A stretch of DNA of 64,000 nt, taken from an uncultured Cellvibrio sp. (GTDB taxonomy: Bacteria; Pseudomonadota; Gammaproteobacteria; Pseudomonadales; Cellvibrionaceae). Shown here in pieces: positions 54,627-63,254 of the stretch. The stretch spans positions 1 through 64,000 of the forward strand of contig CAMLOU010000001.1 of NCBI GenBank assembly GCA_946481735.1. The letters are read 5' to 3'. Made by a program: the position numbers and the translations under genes. A model generated the notes under the pieces. It ran no database searches, was not told where the DNA came from, and saw only the letters and a program-made list of their open reading frames with translations. The number at the start of each line of letters is the position of its first letter. Position 1 is the stretch's first letter.

Positions 54627-56093
54627 TTAATTTTTCCAGAAGGCTTTGGAAAATATGACCAGCAAGGTTAAAAACTCCAGGCGACCCAGCAGCATGCCGA
54701 CGGACAAGGCCCACTTGGCAATCTCGCTGAGGGATTCAAAATTTCCGGCAGGGCCGATGATGTTGCCCAGCCCGGGGCCGACGTTGGTCAGCGCCGTAGC
54801 GGCCCCGGTGATACTGGTGAGCAGGTCAAGCCCGGTAGCAGCAAGTATGGCAGAGATCACCACCCAGGACAGCGCCATCATTAACATAAACGCCACAGAA
54901 GACGAGATGATTTCCGGGCTCACCAGACGATTATTGTAACGGTGACGGATCACGGCGCGCGGATGAATAGCCGTCATAAATTGGACCCTTACCATGCCCG
55001 CCAGCAGCTGCAGGCGGAAGATTTTTAATCCGCCGCTGGTGGAGCCGGAACAACCGCCGATAAATGTACAAAAGAAAAATACCAGCACCGCCAGCGGTCC
55101 CCACAATTGGTAATCGGTGGATGCGTAGCCGCAGGTTGTAATGACAGAAACCAGATTAAAAGTCGATGCGGTAATGGCACGAATGGCTGAGTCTCCTTCA
55201 CGCCATATCGGTATGGCGAGCACTATGGCCGTTGCCGAGACAATCAACAGCAAGCCGCGCACTTGTGAGTCGTGCAATAAAAGAAACTTGCCATGCATAA
55301 ACCAGCGAACAAACAAGACAAACGGCATGGCACCCAGCAACATAAAAAGAATGGCAACCCAGTGACTGACGAGGTTGGAGAATTGTCCGAAGGAACTGTC
55401 GGATGTGGAGTAGCCACCCGTAGACACCGTGGTCATTGCGTGGTTAATGGCATTGAACCAGTCCATGCCCGTCAAACGGTAACTCACCATGCACAGCAAG
55501 GACAAAACCAGATAACAATACACCATGGCTTTAATCAGGCTGTGGGCACGTGGTGTCGCTTTTTCAGACCAGTCTGAAGACTCGGTTTTGAATAATCGCA
55601 TACCGCCGACACGTAGAAACGGCAGCACAGCCACCGCCATACCGATCACTCCGATGCCGCCCATCCATTGCAGCAAGGATCGCCACAACAACAGGTCGGG
55701 TGCCATGTTATCCAAGCCGATCAGGACGGTGGAACCGGTGGTTGTAACGCCGGAAACCGATTCAAAAAATGCATTGGTCAGTGTGAGTGGTTGTTGGATC
55801 AGCAGAAACGGTAAGCAGCCGAACGCCGATACACCCAGCCAGGCCACCGAGGTGGTCAGGAACACCTGGCGCGGTGCAATATTGTGAGCTTTGGCATGGC
55901 GACCGAGGAGCAGGCCACCGATGCCGGCACCGCAGGTAATGGCTGCTGAAAAGAAAAACGGTAACTGATCACCGGTATCGTAGATGCTCGCGAGCGCGAG
56001 TGGCCACAACATAAAAAATGCCTGGATATTCAGGATTACGCCCAGGATGAGCCACATCGGACCAAAGAGTTTCATATCTGCACGTGTTAGCAA
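54627..56093 (-). CDS. trkH: TrkH potassium uptake channel subunit
   Basis: The ion-conducting subunit of the Trk system. The 488-residue membrane protein has the four half-filters of this family: TTTGSTVL, STGGYSTSD, TTCGYAST and TNVGPGLGN, each in a pore loop. N-terminal helices are at residues 10-60. No TrkA gene is nearby. It is the first gene of the minus-strand operon followed by the kinase and response regulator (4-base gap), suggesting that TrkH is regulated by or senses with the KdpDE-like pair. Confidence 0.93.
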   Translation of the reverse strand: MLTRADMKLFGPMWLILGVILNIQAFFMLWPLALASIYDTGDQLPFFFSAAITCGAGIGGLLLGRHAKAHNIAPRQVFLTTSVAWLGVSAFGCLPFLLIQQPLTLTNAFFESVSGVTTTGSTVLIGLDNMAPDLLLWRSLLQWMGGIGVIGMAVAVLPFLRVGGMRLFKTESSDWSEKATPRAHSLIKAMVYCYLVLSLLCMVSYRLTGMDWFNAINHAMTTVSTGGYSTSDSSFGQFSNLVSHWVAILFMLLGAMPFVLFVRWFMHGKFLLLHDSQVRGLLLIVSATAIVLAIPIWREGDSAIRAITASTFNLVSVITTCGYASTDYQLWGPLAVLVFFFCTFIGGCSGSTSGGLKIFRLQLLAGMVRVQFMTAIHPRAVIRHRYNNRLVSPEIISSSVAFMLMMALSWVVISAILAATGLDLLTSITGAATALTNVGPGLGNIIGPAGNFESLSEIAKWALSVGMLLGRLEFLTLLVIFSKAFWKN

Positions 56094-56190
56094 AAAGGAA
56101 ACTCATGGTACGAAGGCAGTGCATAAAAATGCTATGTCAGTTATTGGCCGGTGCGTAAATTCTGCGTAAACAACATGCACCCTCGATGAT

Positions 56191-56220
56191 ATAACCCAAC
56201 CGCTAATAGGGTTGGGTTAT
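56191..56220 (-). terminator. Hairpin at the 3' end of the phosphorylase kinase-like gene
   Basis: ATAACCCAACC and GGTTGGGTTAT form a perfect stem around CGCTAATAGG; it contains the last codons and the TAG of the gene at 56203. The minus strand lacks a T tract after it, so function as a terminator is uncertain. Confidence 0.4.
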
Positions 56221-59200
56221 GTCGGCATACACCAGCGTCACATACAGGTTGAAGATGTGTGGTGACTGGCGCATCAGCGCGTCCAGGTCGCGCCCAAACA
56301 AGGGGTGTTTGTCCTTGTGTTCCGCCGCAAAACGTTTTGCGGCTTTTTCAAGAACTTCGCTGAATACCAGTGGCTGGTTGAAGCGCACTTGCGGATTGTT
56401 GATACAAAATTGCGTGTAGGCATACAGGGCTTCCACCACAGCACTTTTATAGTACGCCGGGTGAAGTTGGTGGGTCAGGTGATCAATAAGGTGGGCAAAG
56501 CTGGCCTCTCCCGGCGTCATGGAACTGCGGATAACTTCACAATCCAGCACAAAGTCAGCACAGTTGGCATCACCAAAGATAAGTTTGGGGGTAAACATCA
56601 AGCTGTGCCAGATATCGTGCAGAAAGCTATCGTCAAAGTGGGTAATCAGCCCCCGTGCAATACGCCACTCCAGCCAGTCCGTATCAACGGCGTTGGCCAT
56701 CTTGTCTTGCAGGATATCCTGCTCATGGAAAATTTTATAGGGTGCAACGTGATTAACGCCCTGGGCAAAAACCCGTTTGCGTGAAATCAGGATGCTTTCC
56801 AGCTTGCGCAATAATTTGCAGGGCGATTGCAGACCGAGCCATTCATGCATGGATACATCATCGGCATCGCCTTTATCCATCGCATACAGCATGATGAAGT
56901 TGCGCAATTGAATGGAGCGCAAGCCATCAAACAGTTTGGGTTCGATACGAATCAGGTAACCAATCGCGGATAACAGCTCCAGTACCAGGGTGCGCTCCAG
57001 GGGATCGGGGAAGATGTGTTGTACATTGTCAAAGAAACTTTTATTGGAGAACGATTGATCCACCTTGATCTCGGTGAAATTTTTATCGCCGACAATGATC
57101 GACAGGTTGCGTGCCGCGATCAGGGTGAGGCTGTCCGTGAGTTCGATTAACGAATAATTCAAATGGCCAAAGCACAGGCGTGCAACTAACCAATAATTGC
57201 GTTGCTCGGCGCGGCGATAAATTTCCTTGAGAAAATCTTTCACCAGGACAAGGTGGCCGTCTTTGGCAATGTTGTCGGTCAATGACAGGTCTTTGGTAAA
57301 TTGCACCAGGCGGCGATAGGTAATAATTTCACTTTGTTCGTTAAATTCATCGAATATTTTTTTTGCGGGAGCGCGCAAAAACTCGCTGCTGACGTGCACT
57401 TCATGTTCATGGGATTTTTGCAGCGATTGAGTGCTGACCGAATGAACCTGCAGGTGCGGAACACTTAAATGATTAACCCGCGAAGCCCGATAGGCCAGGT
57501 TGGCCGACGCATAACCGATGTAGTCATGCTTGCTGCGCAACTGCAGTTCTTGCAGGGTTGTAAACAGTTCTTCCGCGTTGGGAATATGAGCAAGGTGTTG
57601 ATCAATCAATAAGGTGAAAACCGCCACTTCGGGGCTCAGCCAATGCTTGTAGATGTGCGCGATCTCTTCCGTAATCACCTGGCTCATCAGGTGCGCATCG
57701 TACATTCGGTAATCTTCCCGCTCACTTTGGATGGAAGACAGGCAGAGGTACACCTTGTTATTTATCTCGTAGGTCTGGGAGGTCGCCAGGCTTTGCAGGC
57801 GACGGCGAGGACGGCCAGTGAGTCCGAGGGATTTGTTTTCCCCGACATGGGCGTAGACTTCGGTTAACGCCGGTGCGGAGGCAACAGCCATCGGCTTGAT
57901 ATCTTGCAAACTTTCGGCGATAACGCCGTGACGGGCAAGATGTTGCTTAACCTCATCATTTTCCGCGAGTACCACCAGCGCAATTTGCGACTTTATAAAC
58001 TTGGTCGAGCGGCGGCGCATCTTTAACGGATCAAGATCGTCGCTGCGCAACAAGCCTTCATCCATCATCAATCCGGTGAGGTAAAGACTCTGGGCCCACA
58101 CCAGGGGTACGTTATCGTTGGGCAGTCGTTTTTGTGAGCGGGGATTTTTCTTTTCGGCGGCAATATTTTCCAGGGGCACATAATAAAGTTCGGGTAACAA
58201 ACCAAAACCGTCGCGAAATACCAACAAGGATTCCAGTTTCTGGCGGTAATATTTTGCCGTGGTCAGCGTGCCGTCAAACAACGCGTTGAGGTATAAGTAG
58301 GTGTAAAACAGCGGCCACTCGGATTCGATGTGCTCAAAATTTGCCAGCTCCGAATGTTCATAATAAATGCGCGAACTCTCTTCCAATACCGTTTGGTGAC
58401 CATCCCATAAAAAACGTTTGCAACCATAGTTGCCGCCCAGCTTGGTCAATATAGCGTCGCGGGTTTGGGTGGCGAGCGTTTCTTTTCCGACGGCGAACGC
58501 CGGGAATCCGATGATACTCAGTAGCGCGCTATCCGATTCTTTTGACAGGGATTCGCGCGGTAATAGCGAGGCGAGGGTGCTGCGCGCCAAGGCTACGGCG
58601 TCGGCAATCACATGGATCGTTGCGCGCTTGTTGGCATGTTCACCAAATAAATTAAAACCATCCAGCGCTTGCAGCGCCGCTTTTGCCATGCCCACGGAGC
58701 TGGCATTGATTTCGGTGCGGCCGTTGTTGATCTTGTTGCCGCGTTCCCAGATGCCGTAGTCCGGGGTGCGATAGGCACTGGAGATGTAGTACACCAGGTT
58801 CTGCACAAAATCCACTTCGTCCGGCGTGCAGACAATTCGCAAGCCGGAACAGGTCATCTGGGCCAGCATCAGCAAGTAGAGTGAAGTCGCATCAATTTGC
58901 AGATGGCCCCAGGCATCGTCGGCCACGACCGGTAAACCGCTGGCGGTGTCGTACTTGGCGTGAAGGGCGTCGTTGTTGCTCAGGCTGTACTTGAAGGCTT
59001 CCACCTTGTTCGCCTGGCGCATCATGGACTGCAACAATCCGCGCATGAGTTTGATGGTGGATTGTTCCAGTAAATCACTTTTACTGCTTTCCCCCTGACG
59101 CCGGAATGCAACGCTCAACCCCCAGACGCAGATGACCGAATAAACATTGTCACGCACCCAGGCATCAGTGTAATTGCCGTGGTTGTTGACTGCTGTACTG

Positions 59201-59292
59201 GCGGGAAGTAACCCGGTGACCGGGTGTTGCCGACTGAGGATGACAGTATCGATTTCGCGAAATAACTGCTCTAACAAATGGGTGTGCTTCAT
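56203..59292 (-). CDS. Bacterial relative of phosphorylase kinase alpha/beta regulatory subunits (GH15-type)
   Basis: In animals these subunits regulate glycogen phosphorylase kinase, and the N-terminal half is a glucoamylase-like (GH15) domain. This 1029-residue cytosolic protein matches the animal alpha subunit over long segments: HPVTGLLPAS (residues 23-32), DAWVRDNVYSVICVWGL (43-59), KLMRGLLQSMMRQANKVEAF (81-100), HAKYDT, DDAWGHLQIDATSLYLLMLA, YGIWERG (179-185), NASSVGMAKAAL (196-207) and EWPLFYTYLYL. The C-terminal region keeps TPGEASFAHLIDHL near residue 930, where the animal protein has TPGEIKF. There is no CaaX box, kinase domain or calmodulin site evident, and no signal peptide. No glycogen gene lies next to it. 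The Trp-Glu of IWER lies where GH15 enzymes have the catalytic acid, so hydrolase activity is possible but unproven. Confidence 0.85.
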   Translation of the reverse strand: MKHTHLLEQLFREIDTVILSRQHPVTGLLPASTAVNNHGNYTDAWVRDNVYSVICVWGLSVAFRRQGESSKSDLLEQSTIKLMRGLLQSMMRQANKVEAFKYSLSNNDALHAKYDTASGLPVVADDAWGHLQIDATSLYLLMLAQMTCSGLRIVCTPDEVDFVQNLVYYISSAYRTPDYGIWERGNKINNGRTEINASSVGMAKAALQALDGFNLFGEHANKRATIHVIADAVALARSTLASLLPRESLSKESDSALLSIIGFPAFAVGKETLATQTRDAILTKLGGNYGCKRFLWDGHQTVLEESSRIYYEHSELANFEHIESEWPLFYTYLYLNALFDGTLTTAKYYRQKLESLLVFRDGFGLLPELYYVPLENIAAEKKNPRSQKRLPNDNVPLVWAQSLYLTGLMMDEGLLRSDDLDPLKMRRRSTKFIKSQIALVVLAENDEVKQHLARHGVIAESLQDIKPMAVASAPALTEVYAHVGENKSLGLTGRPRRRLQSLATSQTYEINNKVYLCLSSIQSEREDYRMYDAHLMSQVITEEIAHIYKHWLSPEVAVFTLLIDQHLAHIPNAEELFTTLQELQLRSKHDYIGYASANLAYRASRVNHLSVPHLQVHSVSTQSLQKSHEHEVHVSSEFLRAPAKKIFDEFNEQSEIITYRRLVQFTKDLSLTDNIAKDGHLVLVKDFLKEIYRRAEQRNYWLVARLCFGHLNYSLIELTDSLTLIAARNLSIIVGDKNFTEIKVDQSFSNKSFFDNVQHIFPDPLERTLVLELLSAIGYLIRIEPKLFDGLRSIQLRNFIMLYAMDKGDADDVSMHEWLGLQSPCKLLRKLESILISRKRVFAQGVNHVAPYKIFHEQDILQDKMANAVDTDWLEWRIARGLITHFDDSFLHDIWHSLMFTPKLIFGDANCADFVLDCEVIRSSMTPGEASFAHLIDHLTHQLHPAYYKSAVVEALYAYTQFCINNPQVRFNQPLVFSEVLEKAAKRFAAEHKDKHPLFGRDLDALMRQSPHIFNLYVTLVYADITQPY

Positions 59293-59612
59293 AACAACTC
59301 ATGAACCCTGTGTTTTCGGATGGCCGGGCCAGTTCCAGGCGACAAAAACGGCGGCGGCCCTGCTTATACTAGCCCAGCTTAGTCGATACGTTGACGAATC
59401 TCTGTGGCTTTAGCAGCAAAATTCACGCCTGAAGATGCCAGTGACAGGAGCGCGCGGGCTTTGTTCATTTGCTGAGCGGAAAGAGCCCGTTGAGGGCGCC
59501 ATGATGTGGTTTTTCACGCCTGATACAGCTAGGGATCATGGGTATTAGCGAAGCGGCATAACAGTCAGCCAGTATTTTGGACAGCTGTGCCCTTAACCGG
59601 TGCGCTTGCTGT
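59293..59612. other. Intergenic region upstream of the phosphorylase kinase-like gene
   Basis: These 320 bases have no supported gene. They lie between the start of the gene at 59292 and the stop of the small secreted protein at 59613, so the promoter of the former is expected here. I could not choose a convincing -35/-10 pair. Confidence 0.55.
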
Positions 59613-59876
59613 TTATTCGTTGACCTTTACATCCTGTTGGTCGTGTTGGAGATCTGCGGGTACCACGGGCGTGTATAACGCACCAAAAAAATCATGCAGC
59701 ACCAGCTTTTGTTCGGTATCCCGCGTACTTTCCATATCCTTCCAGGGCACGACGTACAAAATCTGGGGTAACTCCTGATTGCCCTTGATGCGGGTCGTTT
59801 CCAGTTCAATGCGGTCCTCGGCTGACCAGGCGGGCAGGGCAAATATCACGAGTGTGGCAACCAGACTGTATTTCAT
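59613..59876 (-). CDS. Small secreted protein of unknown function
   Basis: An 87-residue product with a signal peptide (ending near PAWSAED), then a short mature part (RIELETTRIKGNQELPQILYVVPWKDMES; FFGALYTPVVPADLQ). The Pro-rich 'LPQILYVVPWKD' phrase is distinctive but I cannot assign it to a family. Its start codon overlaps the stop of the TPR lipoprotein gene (ATGA), so it is the last gene of the TPR operon. Confidence 0.65.
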   Translation of the reverse strand: MKYSLVATLVIFALPAWSAEDRIELETTRIKGNQELPQILYVVPWKDMESTRDTEQKLVLHDFFGALYTPVVPADLQHDQQDVKVNE

Positions 59877-60478
59877 CCTTCACCTCGACGTTTTACTGTC
59901 AATTTCAATTCTTCCACCCAGGCACTGGTGGCTTTGTCTTCTTCCTGGGTCAACGCCAGGTAACGCTGATAATGTTCCACCGCCTGGCTGATATCCTGAT
60001 AAAAAATATCGTAGAGCAACGCCAGGTTGTAATGAGCGTCGGAAAAATGCTGGTTGAGCTTTAAGGCAGTGCGATAGCTTTTTTCGGCGGCACTGTAGTC
60101 CCCTTGGTCGACCGCGATCAACCCCGCGAGATTGTACGCTTCGGCAATATCGCCATTCAGGTTTTGCACATAGGCAAGGGTTGCTTTGGCATCGTCCAAA
60201 CGCTGATCCTGGTATTGGGCAATCGCCAGGTTGAGCCAGAGGCCAGGCTGCCCCGAGTGAGCCTGTGTCAGTTTTTTCAGGCTGCTGATGGCTTTTCCTG
60301 CGTCACCTTGCTCCATACGCGCGAGCGCCTCGCGATAATTTTTGGCCTCACCGGGCGTTAGCGTAGTGGGGATTGCGCTTACAGTGTCCGGGCTTTTCTC
60401 CGTCGGAGATTGGGTCGCACAACCCGCCAACGCCAACAGGAACAGGCCGAACACCCAATGTCGCTGGTTAAATCTCAT
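59873..60478 (-). CDS. TPR lipoprotein
   Basis: From the ATG at 60478 the product has 201 residues: a lipoprotein signal (LLALAGC, then ATQSPTEK) and four TPR-like repeats (EAKNYREALARMEQGDAGKAISSL; GLWLNLAIAQYQDQRLDDAKATLAYV; AEAYNLAGLIAVDQGDYSAAEKSYRTALKLN; DAHYNLALLYDIFYQDISQAVEHYQRYLAL). TPR proteins of this kind scaffold envelope complexes. Its start lies 11 bases inside the end of the large TPR gene, and its stop overlaps the next start by four bases. Confidence 0.85.
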   Translation of the reverse strand: MRFNQRHWVFGLFLLALAGCATQSPTEKSPDTVSAIPTTLTPGEAKNYREALARMEQGDAGKAISSLKKLTQAHSGQPGLWLNLAIAQYQDQRLDDAKATLAYVQNLNGDIAEAYNLAGLIAVDQGDYSAAEKSYRTALKLNQHFSDAHYNLALLYDIFYQDISQAVEHYQRYLALTQEEDKATSAWVEELKLTVKRRGEG

Positions 60479-63254
60479 GGCGATAAACTCCCAATTTACC
60501 CTTGCGGTCATAGCGTACCGGGAAAAGTGTTACCAGCGCCTTACGGCTTTCATTGATCCACTCGCTGCGGGTGCCGTCTTTGGTGCGGGCCAGATTGATC
60601 TCATAAAACTCAATGGCTTTTTCTTCAAATGGAAATGCCTGGTCTTCGATCAGGATATTGTATTGCTCCAGCTCTTCACCCTTCAGGTGTCTGGGCCGTT
60701 CCGAGTCGAGCAAGGCGCTGGCAAAATGCTGGTAAATCTTACCGATGGCATAGGTTGACTCGGTAGTGATATCCGGATGGCTGTAAACAGATGCCTGACC
60801 GTACAAGGCGATAGCGTCTTGCATTAGTTTTTTCTTAACCCGCAGGTTTTCAGTCAGGGGTTCCACCAACTGGCGACGCTCAAACAACTGGTGCTTTTGT
60901 TTGGCCAGATCAAGTGTAATGCGCGACGCAATAAAGTTGGTGCGCTCCGTTTTATTGTTCTTGCTGGCTTGTTTGTCGGCCAGGGCAATTTTTTCCTGCC
61001 AGAACACCACTTTATCCTGCTCGCGCGTCTTTTGATAAAGCTGGGTTAATTTATACATGGCTTCCATGTATTGCGGATAGGGTCGTGTGTAGGTGTTGGC
61101 ATAGGTGCGATAGGAGCGAATTGCGGCCTCGTGATTATTTTTGGATTCATACAATTCTGCTGCCTGCCAGAGCGCTGCCATCTTCACGTCCTGATTGTCT
61201 TCCTGTGCAGAAATCTGCTCAAAGGCTTGTGCCGCTTTTACGCCGTCACCGGCTTTCAGATAAGCCGTTGATAACTGTCGGGTGGCATCTTTATTCAGAG
61301 CATGTTTCGGATAAAGCTGCTGGAACTGCTGAATATACGCGATAGCCCCCTGCCATTGTTCATGCTTCATCGATAGTGCAATCGCTTCATACAGTGATGT
61401 TGGTGCTATCTCTGATGACGGGACGCGCTGGGCTACGCGCGCGTAATCCTGAATACCTTCAGCCAGACGATTTTCTTTTACATTCAGCTCCGCCTGTTGA
61501 TAGATCGACAAGGCCAGATTATCGCTAACGCGGCGTTGCTGCTCCCGCCCCAGCGGTTGGCTGAGTAAATCGGCAAAGATATTTTCGGCCTCCCGGTGAT
61601 TGGCCATTTTTAAATAAGCCAGCCCTTTGAGCAGGTTGGCATCATAAAGCGTGGCGTCAGCGGTACTGTCCGGCAAGGTGTTGGTCAGTGCAATGGCGTC
61701 CGCGTAACGTTGATGGTTGAAAGCCAGTTCCGCCGCATGCAGCGCAACCTGTTGGTAGCGCGGTTCGGTCTGGTAAAGCTGGGCTGAGGTCAAGGCATAT
61801 TGGATATGCTTGTCCAGCCAGACCGGATTATTTTTATCGGCTTCGTATAATTTATCTGATAGCACAATCGTGGCGTAGGCAGCTTCCTTGTTCAGCACGA
61901 TATCGCCGTCGTAAGCGGCCAGCGCAAAATAATGGATGGCATCCTGGTGGCGATGCTCGGCGGTGAGCAGTTCAGCATAAAGGGTATAGACTTTATCCTG
62001 TTGCGCGTAGGCGGTGTAGTGTTGCAAGTAACGTTGATACCAGGTATTCGCCTGGGCAAAGGCCGCCGGCTTTTTGGATTGCTGATAATCCTCCTGGTGC
62101 CAGGCGGCGACCTGCAAGATATGATTGCGCAGGGCATCTGCAATTAATTTTTGCTCGGCCGCATTGTTTGCCGTTTGCCAGTAGGCACTGTCGGGCTGGA
62201 AACGGTTGTAAACAATTTCCATGGTTTCCTGAAAGCGTGCTTTGAATTTGCCCAGCTTCCAGATGTCAATCTGTTGCAAATACGCGAGCGGCACTTTGGG
62301 CGAATCGGGATTGGCTGCAATAAATTCCTGCAAGGTTTCTGCCGCGTCCGAGTAGCGCTCCTGCTTCAGGTAAATATCACTGATCACCTTGTAGGTATGA
62401 TAGAGATACTGAAAATCAGCTTCATCAGAAAAATATTCTTGCAAAATGTCAGTGCTGTCGAGATTGGCAAAGGTTAAGCCGATCGCGCGGAAATATTCAT
62501 CGAATTGATCTTTTTCGCTGCTGGACAACGTATCGACATCGCCGAACTGATGATGTTTGAGCGCTGCAAGATAATCATCAGCCGCTTCCAGGTAGAGCGC
62601 TTGCTTATAACGGGCCCAACCGCGTTTGAACAGCGAGCGTTCGTAAAAAACATCGCCTATTGAGGTAAAGATAGCTTCTGTATAAGCGTCTTCAGCGGTG
62701 ATGTAATCCCCTTGGATAAAAGCATTTTCACCGATACGGAATTGTGCTTCCGCGTAGTAAGGCGAGGCAGGGTAGGTTGCACATAAACGCTCAAGGGCTG
62801 CGAGGGATTCTTCATGGTTGCCAAGCTGGTCATGTGTGCGTGCCAGCTGGTACAGCGTTTTGTCGTTGCCTTTGGCATCGGGATATTCACGCAGGGAGGT
62901 TTGCAGCAGGCTCAGTGTTTTCTCCAACGATTCCCGATAGATACGGTCTTCAGTATCTTCCTGATCCTGAGTATTTTTTACCAGCTCGTTGATACGTTTC
63001 ATCTCCAGCTCGGCCAGGCGATTAATTGCTGAGAGCCGGGATTTATCATCAGCCGGTGCTGATTGTATGTAGTTGTAATAAGCCTCCTTGATTTCCTCTT
63101 CGCTCTTCGGTTTAACGAAGACTTCGTTCTGCGCGACATTTTCGCCTTGGACATCCAGGAGGCGCAGGGTTTCTTCCGGTTGTGGTGTACTGCAGCCTTG
63201 TGAGAGCAGCAGTCCGGATAGCAGGAGTGAGAAATAAGGTGTGTTACGCATCAT
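60468..63254 (-). CDS. Large TPR-repeat lipoprotein (928 residues)
   Basis: A lipoprotein (LLLSQGC lipobox, Cys21) made almost entirely of TPR-like helices: for example LYQLARTHDQLGNHEESLAALERLCATYPASPYYAEAQFRIGENAFIQGDYITAEDAYTEA, and 'AETLQEFIAANPDSPKVPLAYLQQ'. The pattern of 34-residue units runs from about residue 130 to 780. It resembles YbgF/BamD-like tetratricopeptide proteins that act in the periplasm with Tol/Exb-type complexes. The start codon overlaps the stop of the upstream TPR gene (ATGA). No enzymatic domain is visible. Confidence 0.85.
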   Translation of the reverse strand: MMRNTPYFSLLLSGLLLSQGCSTPQPEETLRLLDVQGENVAQNEVFVKPKSEEEIKEAYYNYIQSAPADDKSRLSAINRLAELEMKRINELVKNTQDQEDTEDRIYRESLEKTLSLLQTSLREYPDAKGNDKTLYQLARTHDQLGNHEESLAALERLCATYPASPYYAEAQFRIGENAFIQGDYITAEDAYTEAIFTSIGDVFYERSLFKRGWARYKQALYLEAADDYLAALKHHQFGDVDTLSSSEKDQFDEYFRAIGLTFANLDSTDILQEYFSDEADFQYLYHTYKVISDIYLKQERYSDAAETLQEFIAANPDSPKVPLAYLQQIDIWKLGKFKARFQETMEIVYNRFQPDSAYWQTANNAAEQKLIADALRNHILQVAAWHQEDYQQSKKPAAFAQANTWYQRYLQHYTAYAQQDKVYTLYAELLTAEHRHQDAIHYFALAAYDGDIVLNKEAAYATIVLSDKLYEADKNNPVWLDKHIQYALTSAQLYQTEPRYQQVALHAAELAFNHQRYADAIALTNTLPDSTADATLYDANLLKGLAYLKMANHREAENIFADLLSQPLGREQQRRVSDNLALSIYQQAELNVKENRLAEGIQDYARVAQRVPSSEIAPTSLYEAIALSMKHEQWQGAIAYIQQFQQLYPKHALNKDATRQLSTAYLKAGDGVKAAQAFEQISAQEDNQDVKMAALWQAAELYESKNNHEAAIRSYRTYANTYTRPYPQYMEAMYKLTQLYQKTREQDKVVFWQEKIALADKQASKNNKTERTNFIASRITLDLAKQKHQLFERRQLVEPLTENLRVKKKLMQDAIALYGQASVYSHPDITTESTYAIGKIYQHFASALLDSERPRHLKGEELEQYNILIEDQAFPFEEKAIEFYEINLARTKDGTRSEWINESRKALVTLFPVRYDRKGKLGVYRHEI

